Positions 55,440 to 63,173 of a stretch of DNA of 64,000 nucleotides are shown piece after piece; positions within the stretch are counted from its first letter, which is position 1, and every line of letters starts with the position of its first letter. Made by a program: the position numbers and the translations under genes. The stretch is taken from assembly GCF_021390175.1 (NCBI RefSeq), contig NZ_CP090004.1, positions 1,798,001 through 1,862,000 on the forward strand. The letters are read 5' to 3'. Under the pieces are notes generated by a model, which saw only the letters and a list, made by a program, of their open reading frames with translations, did no database searches and was not told where the DNA came from. Source of the DNA: Flagellimonas sp. HMM57 (GTDB lineage Bacteria; Bacteroidota; Bacteroidia; Flavobacteriales; Flavobacteriaceae).

Positions 55440-56126
55440 ATGATACGGAAATTAAGGGAGGAACTGATAAAATTGTCCACTGATATTATAACTACCAGAG
55501 AGGACAAAGAATTGACGGAGCTTTACGATAAGGCCAAAGAAATTTATGAAAAGTTGGCCGTACTCAAATTTATAGATGAGAAGTTAAACGATGTTGAAGT
55601 GGACGTTTCCAAGAATACAATCGCATCACGATTTGAAAAAATGGCAAACGCTGTATTGAGCGAGAACATTTCGGTACCGGAAAGCAATCCCCATGAAGAA
55701 GATATTATCATACCCGGAATGGACACCATTAAGGACATGGTTTCAGAAATGCCTTCGGATGTGGCGGTAGAACATGTTTTTAAAGAATTTGTAGCAAAAC
55801 CTGAATTCATCAAGAACGAGAAAGAAATACTTTCCCCTACGGACGAAAAGGTAATTTCTGAAAATGTAAGGTCAAGATCCTTGAACGATACATACATTAA
55901 AGACCTTCAAATTGGTCTTAACGATAAACTAGCCTTTGTAAAGCATTTGTTCAATGGAAATATGGATGATTATACGCGAGTACTTTCCCAATTGAATACC
56001 ATTGATACCGAAGAACGGTCCAAGGCGTTTATCAAAAATATGGTGAAACCAGAGTATCATGATTGGACGGGCAAGGAGGAATATGAAACACGTTTTATAG
56101 CGCTAATAGAGCGTAGGTTCGCTTAA
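55440..56126 (+). CDS. Conserved cytoplasmic protein of unknown function
   Basis: I do not recognise a characterised family, though the C-terminal block is familiar from Bacteroidota genomes. The 228-residue protein has no signal or membrane span, an N-terminal helical part (about 1-60, LREELIKLSTDIITTREDKE), a low-complexity acidic middle, and a conserved-looking C-terminus from about 157: IGLNDKLAFVKHLFNG, DYTRVLSQLNT, VKPEYHDWTGKEEYETRF. It precedes the DoxX gene, but a strong palindrome separates them. Confidence 0.7.
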   Translation: MIRKLREELIKLSTDIITTREDKELTELYDKAKEIYEKLAVLKFIDEKLNDVEVDVSKNTIASRFEKMANAVLSENISVPESNPHEEDIIIPGMDTIKDMVSEMPSDVAVEHVFKEFVAKPEFIKNEKEILSPTDEKVISENVRSRSLNDTYIKDLQIGLNDKLAFVKHLFNGNMDDYTRVLSQLNTIDTEERSKAFIKNMVKPEYHDWTGKEEYETRFIALIERRFA

Positions 56127-56155
56127 TTCATCTCCATCCATTTTACTTTTTATAC

Positions 56156-56180
56156 TTTTAAGGTTACGATAACCTTAAAA
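56156..56180. promoter_or_regulatory. Perfect 11-bp inverted repeat, candidate operator of the DoxX gene
   Basis: TTTTAAGGTTA (56156-56166) and TAACCTTAAAA (56170-56180) flank a 3-bp centre (CGA), ten bases before the DoxX ATG. No T-run follows, so it is unlikely to be a terminator. The perfect symmetry suits a dimeric repressor (for example of the TetR, MarR or MerR type); none is encoded next to it. Confidence 0.55.
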
Positions 56181-56189
56181 TAAATAACC

Positions 56190-56546
56190 ATGAATCTGAA
56201 GAAAACCCTTTTCTGGGCTTCAACTGTATTGTTGACGGCCATTATGTGTTTTTCAGTTTACAATTATTTTTTCAATCATGGAATGATTCGGGAATTTTTC
56301 GTGAATATGGGGTATCCCACGTATCTTATTTACCCTATGGCGGTTGCAAAAATTCTAGGATTATTGGCCATATGGGGAAATTTTTCAAAATGGTTGAAAG
56401 AATGGGCCTATGCAGGATTCTTCTTCAATTCAGTTTTGGCATTTTTTGCACATTACATGGTCAGTGACGGTGAACATATGGGAGCTGTTCTTGCATTTAT
56501 CTTTGTTTTGACCTCTTATTTTTCGGAAAAAGAAGTAAGACGGTAA
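56190..56546 (+). CDS. DoxX-family membrane protein
   Basis: Four-span membrane protein of 118 residues (spans at about 7-25, 42-63, 70-90 and 95-111) with the DoxX-like pattern MGYPTYLIYPMAVAKILGLLA (in pieces around residues 40-60) and an acidic loop YMVSDGEHMG. Members take part in membrane redox or thiosulfate:quinone reactions, but a specific role cannot be assigned. It may be controlled by the palindrome immediately upstream. Confidence 0.75.
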   Translation: MNLKKTLFWASTVLLTAIMCFSVYNYFFNHGMIREFFVNMGYPTYLIYPMAVAKILGLLAIWGNFSKWLKEWAYAGFFFNSVLAFFAHYMVSDGEHMGAVLAFIFVLTSYFSEKEVRR

Positions 56547-56555
56547 CATAAATTT

Positions 56556-57227
56556 ATGGGGAAATTATATTTGGTGCCGACACCAATAGGAAATCTGGAG
56601 GATATCACACTTAGGGCCATAAAAACCCTTAAAGAAGTTGATTGTATTCTTGCGGAGGATACCCGTACTAGCGGAAAACTGCTCAAACATTTTGAGATTG
56701 ATACACCGCTGCAAAGCCATCATATGCACAATGAGCATAAACAAGTGGATATTTTGGTCGAAAAACTTAAAGGAGGTGTTAGCTTTGCTTTAATTTCCGA
56801 TGCCGGAACCCCGGCGATTTCAGACCCTGGATTTTTATTGACCCGGGCATGTGTGGAAAACGATATAGCAGTTGAATGTCTTCCTGGAGCAACAGCATTC
56901 GTTCCAGCACTAGTGAACAGTGGACTCCCTAATGATCGTTTTGTCTTTGAAGGATTTCTACCGATTAAAAAAGGCAGACAAACCCGATTGCAAATATTGG
57001 CGGAAGAAAAAAGAACGATGGTATTTTACGAATCGCCCCATAAATTGCTTAAAACCTTGACCCAATTTGTGGAATACTTTGGAGCGGATAGATTGGTTTC
57101 TGTTTCGCGGGAATTGACCAAAATGTATGAGGAAACCATTAGGGGAACAGCAGCCGAAGTTCTAGAACATTTTACAGTAAAACCACCTAAAGGTGAGTTT
57201 GTTATTATAGTTGGGGGAAAACCTTAA
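56556..57227 (+). CDS. rsmI: 16S rRNA (cytidine1402-2'-O)-methyltransferase
   Basis: SAM-dependent ribose methyltransferase acting on C1402 of 16S rRNA. The 223-residue protein starts GKLYLVPTPIGNLEDITLRA and has the tetrapyrrole-methylase fold signature ALISDAGTPAISDPGFLL (about 75-92), PGATAFVPALVNSGLP and the ESPHKL motif. It lacks nothing of the family core. It starts 9 bp after the DoxX stop. Confidence 0.95.
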   Translation: MGKLYLVPTPIGNLEDITLRAIKTLKEVDCILAEDTRTSGKLLKHFEIDTPLQSHHMHNEHKQVDILVEKLKGGVSFALISDAGTPAISDPGFLLTRACVENDIAVECLPGATAFVPALVNSGLPNDRFVFEGFLPIKKGRQTRLQILAEEKRTMVFYESPHKLLKTLTQFVEYFGADRLVSVSRELTKMYEETIRGTAAEVLEHFTVKPPKGEFVIIVGGKP

Positions 57228-57282
57228 ACTGATAGTAAACAGCTATATTTCCGACTTACTTAGTCAATAACCTAAAACCAAA

Positions 57283-58335
57283 GTGGTACAAAAATTCCAT
57301 CCCGAACTGAACAAGGTGTACTTTATAAACAAGTATACCCTACTACACATTATTTCTGGTTCGGGAACTATCCAAGTCGATTTCAAAAACTATAACGACT
57401 GGCAAGACAAGGCCATTTACTTGGAAAAAGGTCAGTATATCAAATTCTTTTCAGATGATTTTGTTGTAAGAAAGATAGAATTCCCAAACAAGACTGTTTT
57501 TGATAAGAAAGAAGTACGAGTACTCTTTAAACATTTGATTTCGTTGGGCTATATCAACTTTAACGAATGCGAGGAGTGCAAAAGATATTTGTCCAACACC
57601 GCGTTTTCTGAAAATACTTCCGAAATCATAGATATTTCCTCCAAGCAATGGTATTGGCAAAACCCTTTTCAAGCCAGCAAGCAAGAATATCAGATCATTT
57701 TCGATGTTAAAGAGATTATCGATAATGAATATTACGGCAATTTCAACAACAAGGACCTTTCAGCTTTAATGTTGGAAAATGGATACAATGCCCAAGCACT
57801 CGTTAAGGATAAAATAGGGCTATCTGTAAAGACGTTGCTTTCTAACAAAAGATTGATGGAGAGCAAAAAGAAAATAGCATTTACAGATAAGAGTATTCAA
57901 GAGGTTTCTTATGAAACAGGGTACAAGGACCCAGCATATTTTAACCGGGTATTTAAAAACACCACGGGACAGACCCCATCAGATTTCCGAAACGATTTCG
58001 ATTATGAAAATCGTGATACGTTCACCAAGAACCTTATCGAATTATTAAAGGACCATCATGCGGAGCATCGGAATCTTGAATTTTATGCTGACAAAATGAA
58101 TCTCTCCATAAAAGCACTATCCAAAAAAACGAGAGCGAAAATGAATGCATCTTTAGGTCAGTTGATTCGAAATGAATTGATTTCCACCTCAAAAAAACTA
58201 TTGCTTCAAGAAGCATCTATAAAGGATATTGCATATAAACTTGGTTTTGAAGAGGCCAACCACTTCTCACACTTCTTTAAAAATTACACAGGGAGTACTC
58301 CCACCGATTACAAAATCAAAAAGTACAATTCTTAG
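57283..58335 (+). CDS. AraC-family regulator with two DNA-binding domains
   Basis: 350-residue regulator. An N-terminal domain (about 1-110) resembles a cupin-type ligand domain and carries an unusual NECEECKR cysteine pair. Two AraC DNA-binding modules follow: residues about 160-243, ending YKDPAYFNRVFKNTTGQTPSDFR, and about 265-345, ending FEEANHFSHFFKNYTGSTPTDYK. The start is GTG; an in-frame TAA 15 nt upstream and the lack of a nearby ATG force it. Most AraC regulators have one such domain, so this one may bind two half-sites as a monomer. It probably controls the small stress-type genes that follow. Confidence 0.85.
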   Translation: MVQKFHPELNKVYFINKYTLLHIISGSGTIQVDFKNYNDWQDKAIYLEKGQYIKFFSDDFVVRKIEFPNKTVFDKKEVRVLFKHLISLGYINFNECEECKRYLSNTAFSENTSEIIDISSKQWYWQNPFQASKQEYQIIFDVKEIIDNEYYGNFNNKDLSALMLENGYNAQALVKDKIGLSVKTLLSNKRLMESKKKIAFTDKSIQEVSYETGYKDPAYFNRVFKNTTGQTPSDFRNDFDYENRDTFTKNLIELLKDHHAEHRNLEFYADKMNLSIKALSKKTRAKMNASLGQLIRNELISTSKKLLLQEASIKDIAYKLGFEEANHFSHFFKNYTGSTPTDYKIKKYNS

Positions 58336-58382
58336 CGTCTTTTTTGTATGCCCTAAAGGGCTTTCCATTCTGAAATTTGCAG

Positions 58383-58392
58383 TGTAATTACA
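58383..58392. promoter_or_regulatory. Short palindrome before the NTF2-like gene
   Basis: TGTAATTACA is a perfect 10-bp palindrome within a TTG-N16-TAAAATTTG arrangement that could be a promoter for the NTF2-like gene 36 bp on. The palindrome would then lie between the two promoter boxes. Confidence 0.25.
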
Positions 58393-58427
58393 AACTAAAA
58401 TTTGTTTAATCATTAAAAATAGAAGTA

Positions 58428-58781
58428 ATGGATATTAAATCATTGGCCATCGAAATGGATGGCATTGTAGGCAAAGGAGCCATTGTAGACGCAGTAAAAC
58501 AATTCTTCGCAGAAGACGCAACAACATCTGACTATAATGGACTAGCGACCACTGACAAACAGCAAATGGTCGAAAAAATGGAAGGCTTCGCAGGAGCGAT
58601 TGCTCAAGTAAACGGCATAACCCACCATCATACAATTGTAGATGGAAATGTATCAGCGTCAGAATTCACTTTTGATTTCAACATGAAGGATGACAGCAAA
58701 ATCTACTGGCACGAGATTATTCGTCGCGTTTGGAACAACGATGGTAAAGTAGTTGAGGAAGAGTATTTCAACGCTCAATAA
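58428..58781 (+). CDS. NTF2/SnoaL-like protein
   Basis: Soluble protein of 117 residues with the NTF2-like pattern: helix KGAIVDAVKQFFAEDATTSD, then HHHTIVDGNVSASEFTFDF strands and a final RVWNNDGKVVEEEYF. The His triplet and acidic residues could bind a ligand. It follows the double-domain AraC gene on the same strand (93 bp) and is likely a target of it. A ligand-binding or isomerase role cannot be told. Confidence 0.75.
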   Translation: MDIKSLAIEMDGIVGKGAIVDAVKQFFAEDATTSDYNGLATTDKQQMVEKMEGFAGAIAQVNGITHHHTIVDGNVSASEFTFDFNMKDDSKIYWHEIIRRVWNNDGKVVEEEYFNAQ

Positions 58782-58962
58782 ATGTTCCCCTATTTCTCTC
58801 ATATTAAAAAAGGTAATCGACTGCATCGCAATAGTGAGAGTAGTTTTGGCACCCTTTTTATAAGGTCCAGATTGCATTATCAATTAGGACTTGTAGAGAA
58901 AAATATTAATAGAAATAAAGACGTAGTAATTAAAAACAAGTAAATATTTAAAGAAAAGTAAA

Positions 58963-59433
58963 ATGAAAATTTTAAAATTATCCATAGTAGTAGTAGCATT
59001 AACATTTGCTACAAGTTTATCGGCCCAGGACAAAATGGCCAACAATATTGACAACAGTAATATTGCACTTGCAGGTTATAGCCCTGTATCCTATTTGGAT
59101 TTGGGATTGGCTCAAAGAGGTAACAAAGCGTACAAATCTGAGTACAAGAAAGTAGTATATTATTTCACTTCTGGAGAGCAAAAGGCAACGTTTGATAAAA
59201 ACCCTTCCAAGTATATGCCTCAATATGGTGGTTTCTGTGCTTTTGGAATCTATGCTGGAGCAAAATTCAGAGTAGACCCAACTAAATTCATAGTAAAAGA
59301 TGGAAAATATTATTTGTATTTGAACAATGTAGAGCTTGATGCAAAACAACTTTGGCTTGCAGAAAACAATCATGGTAAATTAAAAAGTGTTGCGGACACC
59401 AATTGGAAAAAGTTAGGTAAGACACATAACTAG
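58963..59433 (+). CDS. Exported YHS-domain protein
   Basis: Protein of 156 residues with a Sec signal peptide (about 1-21, ending SLSAQ-D) and a YHS-like domain: ALAGYSPVSYLDLG (about 37-50), YYFTSGEQKATFDKNPSKY, then YGGFCAFGIYAGA with the single Cys. The YHS motif is often involved in metal binding or in copper and heavy-metal proteins; the exported flavobacterial form is of unknown function. It lies between the NTF2-like gene (181 bp, no convincing gene in between) and a small membrane protein. Confidence 0.78.
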   Translation: MKILKLSIVVVALTFATSLSAQDKMANNIDNSNIALAGYSPVSYLDLGLAQRGNKAYKSEYKKVVYYFTSGEQKATFDKNPSKYMPQYGGFCAFGIYAGAKFRVDPTKFIVKDGKYYLYLNNVELDAKQLWLAENNHGKLKSVADTNWKKLGKTHN

Positions 59434-59464
59434 ACCATTTTAATAATCACTAAAATTTTAGATC

Positions 59465-59818
59465 ATGAAATTTGTAACCAAAAGAATTCACGCATTTTTA
59501 GATTACCCCGTAGCTATTGCATTAATAGTGCTGCCATTCTTGTTAGGTTTGGGCGGTTCTAACCCGTTGGCTTTGCAGCTTTCGGTAGCTACAGGAGTTG
59601 CAGCCTTTGTGCTAACGTTACTAACAGATCACCATTTGGGAGCACTAAAAGTTATTCCTTATAAGTTTCATCTGTTGGTTGATTTTATAGTTGCCGTAGT
59701 GTTTATCCTGGCACCTTTTATTCTTTCTTTTCATGGAATAGATGCTTATTACTATTGGATAAATGGAATTGCGGTACTAACGGTGGTTAGCCTTCATAAA
59801 GCAGAAATAAGGGCCTAG
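59465..59818 (+). CDS. Small four-span membrane protein (SPW-like)
   Basis: 117-residue membrane protein with four hydrophobic spans (about 14-30, 36-54, 66-84 and 92-110), the arrangement of SPW-repeat proteins (LDYPVAIALIVLPFLLGL and VDFIVAVVFILAPFILSF are similar halves, showing an internal duplication). Function unknown. It lies 31 bp after the YHS gene and is probably in the same transcript. Confidence 0.6.
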   Translation: MKFVTKRIHAFLDYPVAIALIVLPFLLGLGGSNPLALQLSVATGVAAFVLTLLTDHHLGALKVIPYKFHLLVDFIVAVVFILAPFILSFHGIDAYYYWINGIAVLTVVSLHKAEIRA

Positions 59819-59898
59819 AACAAGGAAAGTAGAGAACAATGCTAAAACCAGGTTCTTTTTCACATAAAAACAACTAAAGATTTAGATTGGTTGTGGTT

Positions 59899-59932
59899 CA
59901 AAGCATGTCAATTGTATGATTGATGTGCTTTG
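59899..59932 (+). other. Strong RNA hairpin in the gap before the UDG-like gene
   Basis: CAAAGCA..TCAAT (59899-59912) and ATTGA..TGCTTTG (59919-59932) pair into a 14-bp stem if two G-U pairs are allowed, with a 6-nt loop. Outer arms GGTTCA (59895-59900) and TGAACC (59943-59948) allow an alternative stem. With the terminator at 59967-60000 this could be a small RNA or a long 3' UTR structure. No clear promoter was found. Confidence 0.35.
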
Positions 59933-59966
59933 GTGCTTACTATGAACCATAAAATTAGTCCAACAA

Positions 59967-60000
59967 AAGCTAAGTGTAGTTTTGACCACCTAGCTTTTTT
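59967..60000 (+). terminator. Terminator before the UDG-like gene
   Basis: AAGCTAAGTG (59967-59976) pairs with CACCTAGCTT (59987-59996) with one mismatch, followed by a run of T. It ends transcription of the YHS/SPW genes or of an RNA in this 197-bp gap. Confidence 0.65.
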
Positions 60001-60015
60001 ATACATTTAACAAAC

Positions 60016-60591
60016 ATGAAACAATTACTCTCCGATATCCGCAAGTGTGAAGTGTGCATAGAACACCTTCCTTTAGGTCCACGGCCCATAGTGGCCGGAC
60101 ACCCAGACGCACGAATCTTAATTATTGGGCATGCACCAGGCACCAAAGTACATAAAACCGGAATACCTTGGGATGACCATAGTGGCAAACAGCTTCGCAA
60201 ATGGATGGGTGTAACGGATGAAGAATTTTATGACGAGACCAAAATTGCACAAATGCCCATGGGATTTTGTTATCCCGGAAAAGGAAAAACAGGAGATTTA
60301 CCTCCAAGGACCGAATGTGCTCCTCTATGGCATAAACCGCTTCTCAACAAAATGCCCAATCTAAAATTAACAATTCTTATTGGGCAATACTCCCAGCGGT
60401 ATTATTTGGGAAAGAGAATGGAAAAAAATTTAACAGAGACCGTACGGAATTTCATCAACTATGTGCCCTATTATTTTGTAATACCGCATCCATCGCCCAG
60501 AAATCGATTTTGGATAAGCAAAAACCCTTGGTTTGAAGAGGAGGTTGTACCCATGCTTCAAAACCATATAGCCCAACAACTAAAAAACTAG
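60016..60591 (+). CDS. Uracil-DNA glycosylase superfamily protein with Fe-S-type cysteines
   Basis: 191-residue DNA-repair-like protein of the UDG superfamily. The glycosylase motif A appears as GHAPGTKVHKTG (residues 38-49), where family 4/5 enzymes have GEAPG, and motif B as HPSPRNRFW (about 160-168). Four cysteines (11, 14, 85 and 101; C-x2-C ... C-x15-C) match the 4Fe-4S spacing of family 4 enzymes. It probably recognises damaged bases, but the altered motif A leaves its activity open. The end overlaps the convergent Crp-like gene by 4 bp. Confidence 0.75.
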   Translation: MKQLLSDIRKCEVCIEHLPLGPRPIVAGHPDARILIIGHAPGTKVHKTGIPWDDHSGKQLRKWMGVTDEEFYDETKIAQMPMGFCYPGKGKTGDLPPRTECAPLWHKPLLNKMPNLKLTILIGQYSQRYYLGKRMEKNLTETVRNFINYVPYYFVIPHPSPRNRFWISKNPWFEEEVVPMLQNHIAQQLKN

Positions 60592-61172
60592 TAAGAAATA
60601 CTCGAACGTAACCTGCTAAAGGTTTCTGGTTTCATATTGAGATATGAGGCCAAGTATTTTTGGGGAATCACTTTTAATTCATCCGGGCAACGCTGCATGA
60701 ATGCAATATAACGCTGTTCCGCTGATAGGGTCAAAAGCTCCACTTCCCTATGCAAACGACCAAATAATATATTTTGAAAAAACAAACGGCCCCAAATATT
60801 GAAATCGGGGAACTTTTGAAACAAACCTTGATAATCGGTCAATGAAATGCCCAATAACTTTGAAGGTTTTAGGGCTTCTAAAAACGTATGGGATTGCTGC
60901 TTGGAAATAAACGAATCAAAGACTCCGGATGGACTTCCCGAATAGGAAAACCCCAAAACCACTTTCTCTCCCTTTTCGTTTAGGATATAGATGGCCTGTA
61001 CGCCTTCAAGCACAAAATAAAAATAACGCTCAATAGCACCAGCTTCGGTTATAAGATCGTATTGATTAAAGGTTTTAGGCTTCCAAAGCGAACGAAAATA
61101 GTTTTCCTCTTCTTTTTCAAAATTGACTTGTGGAAAGAATTGCTTTAAGCGAAGAAAAGTTTCGTCATTCAT
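60588..61172 (-). CDS. Crp/Fnr-family cyclic-nucleotide-binding regulator
   Basis: 194-residue protein with a cNMP-binding beta-roll (about 25-115; the turn ERYFYFVLEGVQAIYI and GFSYSGSPSGVFDSF) and a C-terminal helix-turn-helix (about 160-190, IPQKYLASYLNMKPETFSRLR). The PBC segment (SGSPSGVF) lacks the GE-L-A/R-TA-x form of cAMP-binding Crp, so cAMP binding is unlikely. It ends abruptly after the recognition helix, typical of flavobacterial Crp-like regulators. Confidence 0.8.
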   Translation of the reverse strand: MNDETFLRLKQFFPQVNFEKEEENYFRSLWKPKTFNQYDLITEAGAIERYFYFVLEGVQAIYILNEKGEKVVLGFSYSGSPSGVFDSFISKQQSHTFLEALKPSKLLGISLTDYQGLFQKFPDFNIWGRLFFQNILFGRLHREVELLTLSAEQRYIAFMQRCPDELKVIPQKYLASYLNMKPETFSRLRSSISY

Positions 61173-61253
61173 AACACTCCGACTATAGAGAATCTAAAAA
61201 TAGCTAATATCGACTATAGTCAAAGAAAAAGTGAAAGTAGAAAGATGAACGGG

Positions 61254-61823
61254 TTACGCCAGAATTTCATCAACCTGTACCATGTGTCGCTCCAAATGGC
61301 AAAGTAAAAATTCAAAAGCTTCTGGAAGGTAGAATTTTACAACAGGGCCTATGGCAGAGGTTATCTTAATTTTGGTTACATCTTTGTTCCTGCTTTTTAA
61401 GATAGATTGCTTCAAATGATTGTGCAGCTCAAAAAACGCATCGAAAACCTCGTCTATTTTTTCGCCTGTCAATTCGTTCTTGTCCAATAATGGCTCAAAC
61501 CGCTTTAGCGTTTTCATTTTCATTTTTCGGACTCCATTCTTGGGTCGTTGTCCTTCAATAACTAATTTCTGCCAACGTCTTGTCCTGAACCCATCTGGTT
61601 CTTTATCGATATCTGCTGATTTTGCTAGCGTATCATTTATTTTCTCCACGTACTTGCCATAGGAAATGTTTAGGTGCGCAATGATTTCGACAATGTTCCA
61701 GACCTTTGGATTTGGAGGTGTTTTTAATATGGTTACATCTAAAGTCTGATGCTTTTTTACGGTATTTAGAATATGATTTAACCGCTGAATTTGATTTTCC
61801 GAGGTGAGGACCAATGCTGCCAT
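61254..61823 (-). CDS. DinB-like/DUF1569 protein
   Basis: Soluble four-helix protein of 189 residues from ATG 61823; a longer TTG frame adds six residues without support. The pattern has PPNPKVWNIVEIIAHLNISYGKY (helix 2 with a His in place) and LLCHLERHMVQVDEIL at the end, giving two histidines that can form the metal site of the DinB/YfiT superfamily. The family members are thiol transferases or of unknown function; here no specific role is claimed. Confidence 0.6.
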   Translation of the reverse strand: MAALVLTSENQIQRLNHILNTVKKHQTLDVTILKTPPNPKVWNIVEIIAHLNISYGKYVEKINDTLAKSADIDKEPDGFRTRRWQKLVIEGQRPKNGVRKMKMKTLKRFEPLLDKNELTGEKIDEVFDAFFELHNHLKQSILKSRNKDVTKIKITSAIGPVVKFYLPEAFEFLLCHLERHMVQVDEILA

Positions 61824-61918
61824 ACTTCTATTTTTTAGCAAAGTTCAAGGTTAATGTTGCTACAAAACTTGATGTAGGTCAAGAAATCCAAGAATCAAAA
61901 AATCCAACAGCGAAGCGG

Positions 61919-61952
61919 TCTAACGTCTAATATCTAAAATCTAATACCTAGA
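61919..61952. repeat. Degenerate TCTAA direct repeats
   Basis: Four imperfect direct copies of about 8 bp (variants of TCTAATAT) run over the end of the CMD-family gene and its 3' spacer. They resemble other low-complexity spacers of the window (10503-10592, 17379-17408 and 63019-63173). Confidence 0.45.
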
Positions 61953-62543
61953 CCCATCATGTTTCCCTTCTTCCCAACCATGTTTCCCCAAATACTGTTC
62001 CCCACTTTCAACAGCACCCTCTTCTATAGAAGTACCCATGGAGTCGTTCCAGCGGTTCAAATATCCAAATAAGGAGATTACACCTAGCATCTCCACAATT
62101 TCACCTTCGTTCCAATGTTCGTAGAGTTTTGCTTTGATTTCTGCATCCACTGCATTGGGAACTTGAGAGGCGGCCAAGGAAAAATCTAAAGCTGCGCGTT
62201 CGGCTTCTGAGAAAGCTTCGTGGGTTCGGTATTCCCAAATATTGTCCAATTGCTCCTGCTCTGCACCATAACGCTCTGCAGCCCTAATGGCATGTGCTTG
62301 ACAATATCGACATCCCGTGGCATTACTGCTCACCCATGCAATCATCCGTTTTAAAGCTGACGTAACCCTACCTTCATTGGCCATTACGGCTTTATTTAGG
62401 TTGATAAATGCCTTTGAAATAGCTGGTCTATGCTGCATCGTCAAGATGGAGTTTGGACAAAAACCAAGAGTCTCGTTAAAGAATTCAGCTAATTTTTTAG
62501 TCTCTAAATCATGATTGGGATCAAGTGGATTTACTAATGCCAT
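61941..62543 (-). CDS. Carboxymuconolactone decarboxylase/AhpD-family peroxidase-like protein
   Basis: 200-residue protein of the CMD/AhpD family (PF02627) with the redox-active CxxC as GCRYCQAHAIRAAE (about 84-97) and its acidic and His partners, matching AhpD-type alkylhydroperoxidases. The N-terminal half contains the helix that follows FNETLGFCPNSILTM. The OsmC gene is divergent, 55 bp away, and both deal with peroxides, so a shared stress response is likely. Confidence 0.85.
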   Translation of the reverse strand: MALVNPLDPNHDLETKKLAEFFNETLGFCPNSILTMQHRPAISKAFINLNKAVMANEGRVTSALKRMIAWVSSNATGCRYCQAHAIRAAERYGAEQEQLDNIWEYRTHEAFSEAERAALDFSLAASQVPNAVDAEIKAKLYEHWNEGEIVEMLGVISLFGYLNRWNDSMGTSIEEGAVESGEQYLGKHGWEEGKHDGSRY

Positions 62544-62598
62544 AGATGTGTGTATTAATTGTATTTTTGGAAGCTACAAGAAACAAAAATTTGACATC

Positions 62599-63018
62599 AT
62601 GACAAATCATATTACTACCAAATGGTTAGGAGAAATGGCCTTCGAAAGCAATAATCCTTCGGGCCAAACATTAAGAATCGACGCAAGTCCAGAAGATGGG
62701 GGTAAGGGTGATGGCTATCGTCCAAAGGCATTGATGTTATCTTCTTTGGCTGGTTGCTCTGGTTTGGATGTTGCCTCGCTCATTAAAAAAATGAAACTGG
62801 AAGTGGACGAATTTCATATTGAAACTATTGCCAACTTGACCGATGAACACCCCAAGTATTATGATGCCGTGACCATAGAATATCACTTTCACGGGCCAAA
62901 TCTGAATGAAGAGAAATTACAAAAAGCTATTGACCTATCCGTAGAAAAATATTGCGGTGTTATGGAAATGTTCAGACGGTTCGCGGAGTTGGAGATTAAG
63001 ACGGTGTTTCATGGGTAA
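62599..63018 (+). CDS. OsmC-family hydroperoxidase
   Basis: OsmC/Ohr-type thiol peroxidase of 139 residues. The start ATG 62599 gives MTNHITTKWLGEMAFESN, like relatives; a longer frame from 62515 adds an unrelated leader. The first active Cys is in AGCSGLDVASLIKKM (about residues 52-66) and the second in VEKYCGVMEMF (about 119-129), the usual pair. It reduces organic hydroperoxides. It is divergent from the AhpD-like gene. Confidence 0.9.
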   Translation: MTNHITTKWLGEMAFESNNPSGQTLRIDASPEDGGKGDGYRPKALMLSSLAGCSGLDVASLIKKMKLEVDEFHIETIANLTDEHPKYYDAVTIEYHFHGPNLNEEKLQKAIDLSVEKYCGVMEMFRRFAELEIKTVFHG

Positions 63019-63173
63019 AGCTTAAGTACAAGTTTTAAGTTCAAGCTCAAATTTCAAGTACAAGTTCAAAGCGCAAGTTTAAAAACTATGCAGATTCATA
63101 AATATTTATAAGCTTTGTAACTATTCAAATATAATTTTCAAGCTCAAACCCAAGCTTGTTTTTCGTATAACAT
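63019..63173. repeat. CAAGT/AAGTT low-complexity repeats before the four-helix-bundle gene
   Basis: The 155-bp gap is full of imperfect direct repeats with a core CAAGTTTAAGT (about ten copies between 63022 and 63086, and again at 63137-63160). No gene or hairpin-terminator is seen. Confidence 0.55.

Noticed and set aside
58782..58943. A 53-codon open frame directly after the NTF2-like stop
   Set aside because: It has no ribosome-binding site, no hydrophobic or motif content and a basic, low-complexity tail; it looks like chance in a 181-bp gap.
63019..63173. CAAGT repeats as a CRISPR array
   Set aside because: Units are only about 10 bp, imperfect and not separated by regular unique spacers; no cas gene is seen.
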